64,000 nt of DNA, taken from positions 1,038,230 through 1,102,229 of the forward strand of contig NW_003314300.1 in NCBI RefSeq assembly GCF_000143415.4, in the 5' to 3' direction. A program made the position numbers and the translations under genes. The notes under the pieces were generated by a model that did not search any database, was not told the DNA's origin, and saw only the letters and a list, made by a program, of their open reading frames with translations. Below are positions 1 to 12,570 of the stretch, one piece after another. The number at the start of each line of letters is the position of its first letter. Within the stretch, counting starts at the first letter, position 1. The stretch is from Selaginella moellendorffii. Its lineage: Eukaryota > Streptophyta > Lycopodiopsida > Selaginellales > Selaginellaceae.

Positions 1-2254
1 AGGAGAAAGAGTTAGCACTCTTTGCTAGGAAGCGGAAACAATCAATTATAGTGTGGAACAGATTAAGACCAAGAAATGACTAAGGCGAGAACAGTAAGAA
101 GTTCAAGAAGAAGAAAAAGAACAACCTATGCAACATTTGCAAGAAGCCAGGACACTAGGCAAGAGATTGCACAGACGAGGAAGCCAAGAGAGCAAAGGAG
201 GCAAGAAAAGCCGAGGTATAGAGAGTGGCCGGTAGGAGAAAGTCTGCCAACTTTGCTAACATGGCAAAGGATGGCAACTTTTTCATGGCCACAAGCATCT
301 GGCCACTAGCTTCCAGGACGAGGCAGAGGTCATATGGCTTGATTTAGGGGCAAACAAACACATGATCTCTTAGATCAGTTCTAGGAAAAAAAATGGATTT
401 TTCTAGGGGATGATTACTCACACGGAGTTAGCACGGTCGACATCACAATCTACCCTGATGGAAGCTTGAGTGTACACAATGTTTACTATGTTCTTAGGGT
501 AAATAAGACACTATTTTCAGTGGGAAAATAGTAGATTACATCACTTTCAAGAAGTAGATATGCATGATTGCAGGCTCAATAGGCACTGCAATTGTGTGTG
601 GGAGGGGTTGTATCATCTGAATGCTAAAGTGATGTAGCTAGAGTGAGCTTTCTTTGTAGGACCAAGGAAAGCAGTGGATTTCCAGATAAGGCTTGGCCAC
701 AGGAACTCCATGCAAAGAGATGGTGAAGGGGTTGAGTATCACTTCATCAAGTGAAATGAAGTTTTGTGAGTTGTATGTACTAGGTAAGGTAGACTGCCAC
801 TACTCATGCTAAGGAGATTTTAGCAAGTTGTATTTTGTCACCTTCATTGACGACTTCTCACACATCATCAAGTCTTTCAGAAGTTCCAATACTTCAAGAC
901 CCAAAAACTGGGAAGAAATTCAAGGTGAGTCCACTTCACTAGAATTTGCTAAGAATCCAAAGGTAGTTCTCCATCTTATATATATACACAGTAGCAGAAT
1001 AGTGTATCAAAGAGGATGAATTGCACACTCCATGATGCAACAAGAGCTCTCTTACGAGACTCAAGTTTGCCCCAAATGTTTTGCCATTGCCACCTTATGT
1101 ATCTGCTAGTGTCAAAGAAGACACCAAATGAGGTTTAGTATGGGATAAACTTGCGACTTTAGTTTGTCGTTAGGGCACGCACAATCCAATTAGCCTAAAA
1201 ACCTTGTGGCAACCAAGTGGCAACGAGGACGATGTAGTGAGTGTGGATGGCACTGGAGGGGAGGTGAGCAAAGCTGTAGTGGGACCAAGGCCGTGAGCAT
1301 GCTGTTGGCAAGACCAGGGCTGAAATTAGTGAGGACAGTTGAGATGTTCTGGCCGTGAGCACACACTCACAAAGGCTGGATGTCAATACAGGGAGCTGAA
1401 TCTACAAATAGCTAAGTGGGATTCTCCACAAGAAGCCAAGGCTACTAGAGATATATCAGTGACACTGCTAATTCCTGAGACCTTCTATGATCTAGCTTCT
1501 TATTTTGTCAACTCCAGCATGGAGGAAGAAGTGGCACATGATGAGTCCCAGCTTCTACTTCTTTTTAGCCATGGCCGAGATGCACTTGTTTTGAAGACCA
1601 TGGAAGAAGCTCTTTCCAGACCTGATTATCAAGTTGAGTACAACTTGTTGATGGAGAACCAGACTTGGGACCTCGTGGAGCTGCCACCTAATAGGAAAGT
1701 GATCAAAACCAAGTTCCTCTTGCAGATACATGCTACAAAGTCAGATTTGTGATTCTCACAAGTTGAAGGAGTTGATTTCACAAAGACATAGAGGTTGAGC
1801 ACATGGACGTGACTATGGCATTCTTGAATGATGACTTGGAGGAGGAAGTCTCCATGACTTTATGGCCTGAAGCAATAGCCTTGTGCCTGGTAAGCAAAGA
1901 TGAACTTGTTTCTTCTTGCCCTTGGCTTCAAGAGTCTCTGCAGACACTAACGTGTACATCAAGCGTGTGGGAGCTCTCTTAGTGCTACTGGCTCTGTATG
2001 TGAATGATTGCTTGCTCCTCAGCAAAAGCAAGAAGCTGATTCAACAACTCAAGAAAGATCTCAGCTTGATATTCAAGATGGTGGACCTTGGGAGTGTTAA
2101 GTACTATCTCAGCATCCAGATCTTCAGAGACAGGAGGAAGGGAACAATGGAAATGTCTCAAAAAAAGTACATTGAAGATCTCCTCCAGAAATTTAAACTT
2201 ACCAACGTAACTCTAGGCAAGTGTTGCAAGTTCAACTTGAGTGGTCCAAGTTGA
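1..2254 (+). mobile_element. Degenerate Ty1/copia retrotransposon (gag-pol remnant)
   Basis: Several copia landmarks lie in the right order on the plus strand but in broken frames. A gag zinc knuckle (C-x2-C-x4-H-x4-C, 129-170) is interrupted by a stop. An aspartic-protease-like WLDLGANKHM lies near 335-364, where DSGA is usual. A GAG-pre-integrase RLGH motif lies near 690-705. An integrase segment YFVTFIDDFSH starts at 831. The start of the reverse transcriptase (NQTWDLVELPPNRK) lies near 1660-1710. A later RT stretch at 1975-2210 reads ALYVNDCLLLS where a catalytic YVDD is expected, followed by SQKKYIEDLLQKF. Stops and shifts separate all blocks, and no LTR was found, so the left end lies outside the window. 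The element is dead. The order INT before RT is what assigns it to copia rather than gypsy. Confidence 0.85.
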
Positions 2255-2600
2255 CTATCGTGACTTTTAACTAGTTTAGTTTTGTCTCTTCCACTTTCTT
2301 AGAGCTTGGCAATGCCTAAGGCGTACAACCAGCAACGGCTGGCATTCTAGGATCCTTGCTTTGTTTTTTCTCGTCTTTGCACTTCAGACGAATGTACTCC
2401 AACAAGGCCTTCTGCCAGCCAAGCATTGGGGGACGAGTTTGGCTGATGATCCGAATCAATCTCCAATAAGTCTTCTACTTTTCACCACTTGCTTCTTGAA
2501 CTCCTTTATATTTTTCTCACGGGCCACTTGGCTCTACGTTTCGGCCATCACGATCCGTAGGCGATTCTCAGACGATTGTCTTGTTGCCAAAGGTCCATTC
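2255..2600. other. Unassigned spacer after the copia relic
   Basis: No coding match, LTR or structured repeat was recognised between the copia remnant and the P-loop pseudogene. Confidence 0.4.
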
Positions 2601-2678
2601 GTAGAAGATGTCAGGAGGGAGCTCTAGATTTCCAATCTCCTCCAAACTCAAGTCCAAAACTTTCTCAACAATCCATAG

Positions 2679-3853
2679 TTATGTGCTCCACAAAATAATT
2701 GAAAATCTGCTAGTAAACCACTTCCTCATGTGCATCACCTTTGTGAACAAACTCGGCCAGGCATCGTGGTATGAAACCAGTGTAAAATAGGGCCTAGACA
2801 TAGAAACCATAGAAATCCAAAAACGGGGGACAGCACCAAGATATTTGAATATGGCCAGGACAGCGCCATGGCCACTCTGGCGTTTTGATCGGGGCTCCAA
2901 TACCTTCAGAGCATGCAGCGGCAGATCGTTGATGTCGAGGTCTTTGAAGTTATAGCCGGATAGCCAGCACTTGGAGCTTTTGGATGCTGTCACAAGCCAT
3001 TGCTTTTTCCAGTGTCGAGCAAAACCCAGAAGCAAAGCTTGTAAAACATATGCCAGCTTCGCCTCCGTCCAAACCAGCCGTGACAAAAGGATATAAACGA
3101 CCACCCCGCATTCTTGCTCGTAAGTGTGGAGATAGCTCGCCAGGGCTGCCAAAACATACGACTTGCCCCTACCCGGATGGCCTCGGAAGTGGATAAGGTT
3201 TATTGTTGTCTTCAATTTCTTCGAGTAGTGACCGGAGCTGTGGACGGCCAACATAAGTGAAGGATCGCGGTGGAGAGAACTTGGTGCTTGAGATGCTCGG
3301 AAGTTCGAGCTTAGTCAAGCGCGACGGATCGCAGAGCTGCATTAAGGCCTCCTCTCGGTTTAAGTTGCTGAATCGCTGCACGATTTTCTTGTGCCGCTGC
3401 CATGCCTCCGAGACAAGGGCCGTGGCTAAAGATTTTGAAACAAGTAGGATTGGAAGCGTTATTGATAACGTGGTAAATTTAAGTGCTTGCAAGACTTGTA
3501 ATGCACTTGATGGCAATAGTTTGTGGAAGAACTCGTTTCGATCCTTGATTTCCTCGTAGAGCCAGGATAATATTTCTGGTTCCTCCTCCTCCGCAAGAAT
3601 AACACCTTGCGGCTCTTACCTAGTCTGTTATCTCTGCGACAACTTTCTCCGGAGCCTCAGCGTGCTCACCCTCGACTACAGTTTTCTCTACATCCGACCG
3701 ATGTCCTTCCTTTGACGATTTCTTGGGCTTCTTCTTCTTCTTCTGTTTCCTCTCTGATTCTCCCATTGCTGACGATTTTCTTTCGATCTCTAACGGAAGA
3801 GTGGCCTGTTGTGGTGCAAGGTGGTGAGTCGAGGCGTAGAAAGGAGTCTTCAA
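2679..3853 (-). pseudogene. P-loop NTPase fragment, RHS/Crinkler-like, frameshifted
   Basis: Reading leftwards, a lysine-rich segment (KQKKKKKPKKSSKEG, near 3750-3720) is followed after a stop by EEEEPEILSWLYEEIKD (near 3597-3540). This runs into a block ending FTYVGRPQLRSLLEEIEDNN near 3200. A shift of one base then gives HFRGHPGRGKSYVLAAL, a Walker A motif GHPGRGKS near 3185-3160, continuing to about 2679. The layout of an acidic/charged leader then a P-loop of G-x-PG-x-GKS form resembles RHS/Crinkler-type NTPases such as those at 22.8-33 kb. Sequence identity to those copies is not evident by eye, so family membership is inferred. The stop near 3620 and the frameshift near 3200 suggest a pseudogene. 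An unannotated short intron could explain the first but hardly the second. The 3' third overlaps a plus-strand fragment of another gene (2882-2926). Confidence 0.5.
2882..2926 (+). pseudogene. Short fragment of pseudouridine-5'-P glycosidase exon
   Basis: About 43 bases here match the stretch at 35974-36016 at roughly 37 positions. They translate as LIGAPIPSEHAAAA against LIGFPIPADHAAAA in the larger pseudogene. The match stops abruptly on both sides. It lies antisense within the P-loop fragment. The identity is seen directly; how it arrived is unknown. Confidence 0.5.
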
Positions 3854-5187
3854 CTTCTTTTAAACTCTAAACCACAAAAAAGTTCTTACCAGTATAATTT
3901 TCTAAGGGGAAAAGAAATGTGGATCCAACATTGTTTGATTTTGGTTGACAGTTTCATTGTTTCCACAACACAATGAGGAGTTTGGAATGTGATGATTCGA
4001 GTAGCTCAGGCTGATGGGATGGAGAAGCTTGGGTAAGCCCTTCCAAGAAACTAAAGTTTTGAAACTACTGTTAGAAAACCATTAAATATATCAACTTCAT
4101 AACATACCACCCAATTATTGTGCTCAAACACGAGAATCCACTTAGAACATGAGCTGCCAGATGAGCAAGCTTACATACTCTTAATTATGAGTCCAATCGA
4201 ACGAGCCATATTCCCAACAGGGAATCAGGAGCTGCCTAGGTTCTCAAATGATGAAACAAATGGAACACCTTTTCTTGCGCACTGGGAGCAATAGTTTTAT
4301 CCATTTAGAGTTTTTATTGCGGCGCCGTTTGATTCGAAATAATTAACTCGGTACCACCGGCAAAATTTGACCAGCTTTATCACTCCCGGTTCCAAAATGC
4401 TCACGCAACTCTCCATGTCTGTTCTTGTTTTCCTCACGAAGCTATCTTGCAGACATGCTTAGTAGAAAAGGAAGGAAAAAAACAAGAGCTTAGTCCTTCT
4501 ACCTCGTACAAGTTCCAAGCCTTGGTTTGTTTAAGGCCGAGGCATTTCGTTTTTCCTTCTTTTTCCGACACGGCTTTCGGAGCGGTCGTCTGCATGCCAA
4601 GAAATGGAAAGATTTCAGGTCTCCGCTCCGCATGCTCGAGTGGAGCCTGGAATGATGCTAGCCCTCACTGTGGCTGCTTTTGTCATCTGCTTATAAGGTA
4701 CATTCGTCTCAAAGATAGTGTGTATAACCTTTTTGCTTGGTGGTTTTAAGAAATAAATAAATAGATTGTTGCCCAGTTAGTATTTTTTGAGTTAAAGCTC
4801 ACTGGACGACGTTGTTGACAACTCTCTCCAGTGGCTGGTGAAAGAGGCAAGTGTCTGACATTTTAAAACTTATTTGTGATCCGGCTATGGCTTTTGTCTC
4901 GAAAGTTACGTCTCCCTGGTGGAATGTTACTCTGAATATATGATTATGGAAACTTTAACTTGGGGGAGGCATCACGCGTTGATTGAGAGATACGTTCATA
5001 TCAACAATAGTAATGTGCACACCTGGAAAGGCGAGCGTGACGATTGCCCATGACACAGCAAGCCTTCGTCAGCAACAGCCAGCAGGAGAAAACAACTATA
5101 TTCGATCAAAAGAAAATAGACAGAAAAAAAAAGCTCTGAGGATTTACAAAATTTGATTGACTACGTGCACGTGATGCGCATGGCCAG

Positions 5188-5209
5188 TTATTTATTTATT
5201 TATTTATTT
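5188..5209. repeat. (TTTA)n microsatellite
   Basis: About five tandem copies of a TTAT/TTTA tetranucleotide. Confidence 0.9.
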
Positions 5210-5510
5210 TCCCTCCCTCCGTTTTCCGCTCTTGGTGGTTGGTTGGAATTATTTTGCTCGCCGTTTGAGATTTTTATTACTGCAAAGTCAACTGATCTGC
5301 ATTTGAATTGCCTCCCTCGAGAAAACGATGTTTTAACGTCCCAGAAGAAGCAGCTGAATTATGCATGTACATATGTGTAGTACAAGTGGGGAGTATAGTA
5401 CAGCCGCCCAAAAGAGGTGACCACCCTTTCATGAACATTCCTTGGTAATTCATGTACTTTGTAATTCATAGCCCACCACTTTGCAAAAGTACTATCTTGA
5501 GCGAATCCGG

Positions 5511-5546
5511 TTCAGGTTCAGATTCAGCTTCAGCTTCAGGTTCAGA
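5511..5546. repeat. Six imperfect copies of TTCAGN hexamer
   Basis: Six consecutive 6-bp units share TTCAG with a variable last base (G, A, C, C, G, A). The unit keeps a reading frame open (Gly/Asp/Ala/Ser-rich in one frame), which explains the short open frames here. Confidence 0.85.
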
Positions 5547-7051
5547 GTTGCACCTTCCTTACACAAACTTCAGAGAGATGGTGTTCCTGTTGCATGCATT
5601 TCCCTTCATCTCCTTTCCCAGGTGCAAAACAAAGTGGTCCCCATCTCCATAAAATCTTCTTGCTCGCACAGCCCAGCCCAATAGCAGAGCATGCCAAAAG
5701 AAAAAGAGGCCTTCCTAGTGCTGGGCCAAATTATTACAGGTGTTCTACTGTAGCAAAATGGTCGTTCTGACACGCATCTAGACACAAACAACTGAGCTGT
5801 TCTTGGTTTTTTTTTCTTTTGTTCTTTTGTTCTTTTTTTTTTTTGCGTGCTGCTCTCGAAGCTGGAAAAGGTTTTCCCATTAACAAAAGCGAGGAAACAG
5901 GTGGATGGGCGGATAGCTCCATTTGTGCTCCCCCAATTTTTGTGCGTGGTTGCGTGGGTGAGGCTAACTTGCAAACCGAATGTAACATGGGGGAGTTGGC
6001 AGCAGCCTTCTGATATAAGTTTTTCCGGCGATTTACACATTAAAAATTAATGCAAAAGAAATGCAAGAGTTGATCGCTTTGTTGTTGGCCTGGCATCTGC
6101 CTATCAATCATCCAACCACCTTTGAATGTGAGGTGTGCTTGCACTCGTTGTACACAACTCAAGAAAAGGAGATGTATCTATCCTGAGATGTCAACCATTT
6201 AAACATACCTTCCAGGCACTGATCTCAGATGAAAGTTGATAGTCCCCGCCCGGATGACGTCGTCAAATACAGTGTAGATTCCCCGTGGAAAATAAGAAAG
6301 ATTAATGCCGGTTTGCTGCGACTGAGAAGGCTGTTTTTGTCAAGGACCGATGCGATTCCCAGCAAGAACTTCAGATCTGCGAAGCACTTTCTAGAAGAAA
6401 CTTACTTACAATCATAAAAGCGACAGGCCCGCAACAGGGCGCAGTCGCCAGAATCATGTTTGTGGATGATCAATTCTCAAGGAGCATATGCCCGCTCAGA
6501 TTCAACCTTACCGGATGCAAGCCTCTGAAACAAGAGTAGCAAAAGTCTCGACTCAAGTATTATAACATATCCAAAAATTTCCTGCTCCTGCTGCCTCCTA
6601 CCATACACATCATAGACAATTCCACCCAATACTTTAAAAAATCTCGTGATACTCAGGCCAGGACTTGGTGTGCCATATCAACACAGTACACATGCACCAC
6701 AGAAAAAAAAAAAGTAGGCTGTATTTTTCTTTTGTTGGTGCGGTTGGCCAACGCGTCTGCTCGGACACCTGAGAATTGATCGAGATGTGGTTGACTGACG
6801 TCACCCCACAAAATGGCCTCTGAACAATAACAACAAGAGCAGCAGCAGCACTGCAGCTGCACCAGTAGCAACAACTAAAGTGGGTTGAAGAACTGAACAT
6901 TTTTCAGGCATGCAAATGTCAGGGAGGGAGGAGGAAAAAAGGAGGGAGAGGGGGAAAAATGGAAAGATAAACAAAGTCATTAGGTAGAGAGGCATCTGCG
7001 TTGGTTCCTGCTGCTATGCTCTGATACATGTGTGTGTGGGGTGTGGTGTGG

Positions 7052-7078
7052 CCACCACCACCACCACCACCACCACCA
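7052..7078. repeat. (CCA)n microsatellite
   Basis: Nine tandem CCA/ACC trinucleotides, directly after a TG-rich run. Confidence 0.9.
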
Positions 7079-9216
7079 TCTCCCACCAGCCTAGCTGCCC
7101 CCCATCTCCCTCATTCACATGCACTGGGCCAGATCCAACCAGAAAAAAACACACAAAAGAAGTGAAATTGAAAACAAGAGGGAAGAGGAAAAGGATCTCA
7201 TGGAAATTTTGCCTTGATCCTTCTCATTTGACTAGGTAAACCAGCAAGAATGTTCAGCAACTAGGCCATATCAGAATGTTTGAAAAGTTTGTTGGTTTGC
7301 TGATTTCCCATAATATTCTTATAATCAGGCCCTACACAAAACACATGTAGTGCTTGACAGTGCTCTGTGGCTGGCTGCTGCCACTGCTTTCTGTTGTTGC
7401 TTTGCTTTATTTTCTTTCCATTCTTTTCTATCTCGTGGTTTGTCACTTTTGCTTGCTAGGCACTGTAAGGATCAGATTGGAGTCTGGATTAAGATTGTCC
7501 TTCAGGTGTTATTGTGGGACAGGTTAAGTTGCGCAAGTCAAGCTCGCATTGTTTACGCGACGAAGCTCTCTTTTCACGCGGTTTTAAAGCCAGTCTTCCA
7601 CCCCCTTGATAAACCACACGTTGAGTCGAAAACCAAGCATTAAACGTGTATGCACATCGTCATTGTGTAGACCCGAAGCAACGAAACATCCTTGCATCCA
7701 CATAAAGAATATCCTAACAATTGGGTGTTATTCTGGATTTGTTTGTGTGATACCACACCACCCCATGTGCATGCATTACGATTGCAAATGCCACCACCAC
7801 TCTGGGTCCAATCTGATCCCATCATTTTGTTATATATCATATATTTCACCAAATATATGAAATCAGAAAAGGAGAAAAATACATCACTCAACACTTGGAG
7901 CAGCCCAAAGTACAGAACTGTTCCACTGTCCACCGATCTGAAAGATAGCTCGGCTCTGTCTGGTGTTGGTAAAGTTGTTGTTGTGCGCCCAGAGACCCTT
8001 TCTGAACCTCTGTTGCTGTTCGTGTGCAAAATTCTGGGAGAGAACTTCTTTTTTTTTCACAAAGTCTCAAATGGTGTAAGAATTCCAGCCAGCCAGCAAG
8101 CCTGCCAGCCAACATCACATATGTATACTCACACAATACAAAGAAAAATATGTGAATTTGATCTGCTTCCACCCACTAGAGGCCCAGGCGTCCTTTCCAC
8201 AACCAAATTGGTTAGCCACAGACATTGGCTGGTAGTCCCCACGTACACATGCACACACACCACCACCCAACCCTCTTGCTTTCATATATTTCCCCTTTTC
8301 TTTTTGGTGGTATAAATGTTGGGGAGGGGTGGTGGTGACGAGCACATATAGATATATAACGTATAAACAGCCATATGGCCAGCCTGGTACTCAATTCCCT
8401 CATCACTTTCATGGTGGGGACTCTTGCCAAGTTCTACTAGTTGTTTTGTTTCTTCTCTCTGTGGAGGAGGAGCTGGAGGACTGTTGGTGGAGAATGAAAT
8501 GCCGCTTTGTCTCCTACTCCAAATCATGATCCCATTCCCAAATTCCAAATCCTCTGCTTGATTCCTCTTTTGTGCTGCTGCTGGGGCCATCTGCTAGTGT
8601 GTTTGTGGACTTGAAAAGTCCCGGTATCGGGAGAGTTTAGGATTTGGCATGCGGGATTATAAAATCTAAACTTGGTCGTCCTATCGTGTACGTGTCAGCG
8701 CCCCGCCACCCGCATATCTGGCCTCAACAGGAAGATCCATCGCAGAAAAGACTAATTTGGTGTTGTTTTTCTGAAGTAATCGTGTTGGCCTGGCTTTTGG
8801 GTAGATTCCTCTGGACAGGAGATACATGTCTGTTATGTCCACTTAATATTTGGCAAGCCAGGCCTGTGTGTTTGTGTGTGTGCATGATTGAGCTAGTTGA
8901 TGGAAGTAGTTAAGCTGGCAAAAAACAAAGAATTACTCCAAACATAATCATGCGTTTTAAAGATGAGCTTTTGTTGGGTATAGTGCAAGTTGTTGCTGCT
9001 GCTGGAATTGGTGGCGTTGTTGTTTTTGTTGAGCAAACTTTGCGAGTGTGATATTTATGCGAGAACTTAGCTATCAGAGATCCAAACCCGATGGATTCAC
9101 GGGCAGCCAACACAAAAAAATCTGTCACCAGTAGTAGCAGTCGGTGGGTGCAGCGAAAGTTTCAGGTCCCACATTTTTGTGCCATAGTTGCTGTTGCTCG
9201 GTCGCAATCCGCACCA

Positions 9217-9233
9217 AGTAGTAGTAGTAGTAG
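9217..9233. repeat. (AGT)n microsatellite
   Basis: About five to six tandem AGT trinucleotides. Confidence 0.85.
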
Positions 9234-10623
9234 CTTATAAGAGGATGGATGAACAATTCTAGAATTGGCAGCTCGACACACCGCACATCATCATCTCAGC
9301 AACAGCAGCACATGTTTTACGAAGATCATTCTCTCATTAAGCGCTCAAACCACGCAGAAAATAAATGAACGAGCTGAGCTCCGCTCATCACACCACCACA
9401 ACCAAGACCACGACTTTTTGGCCCACTCTACTTTTGTGGGAGCACAGAATGATGCGCTTAGAAAAGGGCAAGATTGCATGTGGCGCGAGTAGTCCTAGCA
9501 TGAGTCGGGAGAGCCCAAGTTGCAGCAATCAAGCTTTGGACCACTTCAAGTGTCCTTTTGTGCTTGGGATAACTTCAAAGAATCCATGGTTGTTTTCATG
9601 GGCTTAAAGATCATATCAATGTCACGGACCCAAGTTTTTGTGTGTCTGAATGTACGTTGTGTGGCTACATCAGGGCCTCCACTTCTAGGCGGTGAAATCT
9701 CCATGACGCAAATTCCCATCCCTAGAGAAGAATGGGAGCTTTTAACTTTGACCATCGCGATCCAGATGCCCAGTTAGGGGGATTGTTATCGTGTAAGCTT
9801 CTACTTGGCTGCCGCAAAAACAATAAGAAAAGGGAAAAGAAGGTGGTGGCGTGAGGAATAATGTACTGTTGGTGCCGCATTTTTTGTTGTCCTACTACCA
9901 TGTGATGATATGGCTATTACTTTCTTTTTCTTTTTCTTCTCATCGTCATCGTCATCAGGACATTATAGTGGCTTGGATCGGCCCATGAGATGATAGCCCA
10001 AGGTGTCCGAAAAATCTGCCCAAGTAGTTTTTTCGTAGCTTTTGGACTTTTATTTGTCCAAGGTCAGATTGGCAAGTTACACAGGCTTGACACGAGGAGG
10101 ATAAGTGATGCGTGAGAGCAATCCAGCCACGGGGTTTCGCGGAAAGTTTGCGAGACACCAAACAGGAATCACACAAAAGGAGAAGAAGATATTACACTTT
10201 TATCCCATTTCTTTATCACGCCAGCTTTGTAAACTTCGAAATTCTTGAATCAAACCCTAGAGAAGCTTTCAACTTCCAAAGGCTGTATTATCAGAAAATT
10301 GTCAATACACAAAGCGAAGAGTGGGTGGATCCACCCAAGTTTCAATAATAGTTGCCCAAATCCATTGCAACCACATGATCTTCATACCAACTTCTTTCCC
10401 CCCAAAAAGAATCATAAATCTCTCCTCGGCCACCCCAAGAATTTACAAACCCCACGTATGGAAGTTACAATCGACAAAGGAGGAGAGGGGAGGAGTAATA
10501 AGATATGTTGTGTGTAAGAAGGAAAAAATAGAGTGTGCTGGAGTATGAACAAACAAACCACCTGAGAATGATGATCCGATCGATCATCCGCGCGATCGAA
10601 TCACATGTATATATACGTATAGA

Positions 10624-12538
10624 TCAGCTGTGCCGCTCCAATCTGTGAGGCCGCGACGCCGAGATGGAGCTGGAAGAATCGCCCTCGCCCTCTTGACCCT
10701 CTCGATCGTCCTCGCTCGATTCCATCGTCTTGGCGGCGTCCAGCTGTGACGAGGATGGAGGAAGATCGTGGCCATCGCGCCTCCTCCTCTTGGACGAGGA
10801 GCTACTGCCATTGGAGGAGCTGGCGCGGTCGCGATCGTCGTCGCGCTCCTCGCGATCGTGTGGGACTTGGTGGAGCGCCAGCGACAGATGCCCAATCCCG
10901 GCATCTTTGAGGTTGTCGAGGTTCAAGGGCGGGGAGGATCGCTTCCGGGCCGCATTGCCGCTGCTGCTGGCCAGATCCACGCCGAAAAGCCTCGTCCCGG
11001 CGGTGGGAAGGGCCCCCTCGCCCCGATCAATCCCGCCCAATTGCCCGCGAAACAGAGCACCGCCACCGCCTCCGCCACCATCGCTGGATCGCAGCGCCGC
11101 GCTCTGGTCCTGGAACTGGAAGAGCCGCTGCTGGTGGAAGGGCGTGATCTCCTCGATGGGCACCGCCATGGGCGGCGGAGGAGAGGAAGAAGAATCGTTC
11201 TTGCCTGGAAGCGGCGGAGGAAATCTATACCCCGAGCCAGAAGAAGAGAACTGGAACCACGGATGCGCCGCCGCGGGTGGTGGTGGCGCCGCTGGGAGTG
11301 GATTGCCAAATCCTCCCTGCTGCCGCGAAGAAATCCCCCAATTGGATCGAGCGGCCGCGGCCGCGGCGGCAGCGGCGGAATTGATCATCATCTGCTGGTG
11401 GTGGTGGTGCTGCTGGGCGGCGGCGGCGGCGGCGGCTGCGTGGTGGTGATGATGGATCGAGGGATGAGCAGCGGCGCCGCCAGGAGGGACCGGTCTCCTC
11501 CGCCAGCTGATGTAGAGCTCCTGGCCTGGCCCCCGCTCGAAGGTGACGATGTCTCCGGCGTCGAGCTTCTTCTCCTTGACGAAGCGGCTCCATCCCTTGG
11601 TGAGGACGTAGCTCTGGCTGCTGTTCCAGTACGAGTAGCGGAACCTCCACACCTTGCCGGTGATGTCCTCGAACGAGAGCAGCAATCCCTTCTCGTTGGC
11701 GGAGAGATCCAGCGGGAAGCAGCGCTCGGCGTGCTGCTTGGGGATCACCAGCCGGTTGAGCTTCCCCACGTCGCTGGGCGTGACCGCCTTGTCGAAGAGG
11801 TGCTCGCGGTGGACCGCGCTGGCAGCGGTGGCGGACGGCTTGGCTGGCGGGGCCGCTGACGCTGGGTGGTGGATCATCATCTGTGGATGATTCATCTCCC
11901 GCGTCACAGCAGCCGCGCTGGATGATCGAAGCTGCTGCTGGTGATGATCCTGCCAGGAGTTCTTGGAGCTGGGGTGGTGGCCAAGGACTTGCTGGGAGCT
12001 CGAGGAGGAGGAGAATTGTTGGTGGTGAGCATGGTGGTGGTGGTGATTGTCCGGGATGATGGAGATGGAGGCCGCGGCTGCCGCGGCAGCAGCCGCCGCC
12101 ACCGCGCGGGCGTGCGTGATCTTGCGGCTCTGGTCGAGCTCCTCGTCGTAGGTGTGGCGGCGGAGCATGTCCACGACTTGCTCCTTGGAATGCAGGCGGA
12201 GGAAGGAGGCCTCGGGATCGGAGTCGTGGACGGGGCGGAAGTTGGTCATGGCGTCGCGGCCACGGAATTTGATGGCGGCGCGGTCGTACGCTCGCGCCGC
12301 CTCCTCCTCCTTGTTGAACGTGCCCAGCCACACGCGCTGGTGCTTCTCGTAGATTTGCGCGCCCCATCGCCCGTTTGGCTGCGGCACCACGCCCTTGTAC
12401 TGCGAAGAGGGCAGCTTGCCACTCTCGGAGCTCAGAACCATTGCGCCACCGCCGCCACCACCGCCACCACTTTTGGTGGTGGAATTCATGGTGATGGACG
12501 TTTCTTGATCTGGATCCAGGATCATGAGAAGATTGCTG

Positions 12539-12570
<32 letters not shown>

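Larger units (their letters stand above)
3861..10300. other. Gene-poor 6.4-kb region with microsatellites
   Basis: Open frames here are short, overlap on both strands and carry no recognisable domain, splice-linked continuation or family motif. The region holds scattered simple repeats (5188-5209, 5511-5546, 7052-7078, 9217-9233), homopolymer T/A runs near 5810-5842 and 6702-6713, and CA/TG-rich stretches near 7030 and 8250. I see no transposon ends. It lies downstream of the RAV-type gene, so its right edge probably includes that gene's 3' UTR. A non-coding RNA cannot be excluded by eye. Confidence 0.45.

Noticed and set aside
7640-8590. Several overlapping 60-207-codon frames on both strands
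   Set aside because: No domain, no shared splice structure and low-complexity composition. Chance frames.
11225-12367. 380-codon minus-strand frame overlapping the RAV-type gene
   Set aside because: A +1 shadow of the repeat-rich coding sequence. The AP2 and B3 domains are in the other frame.
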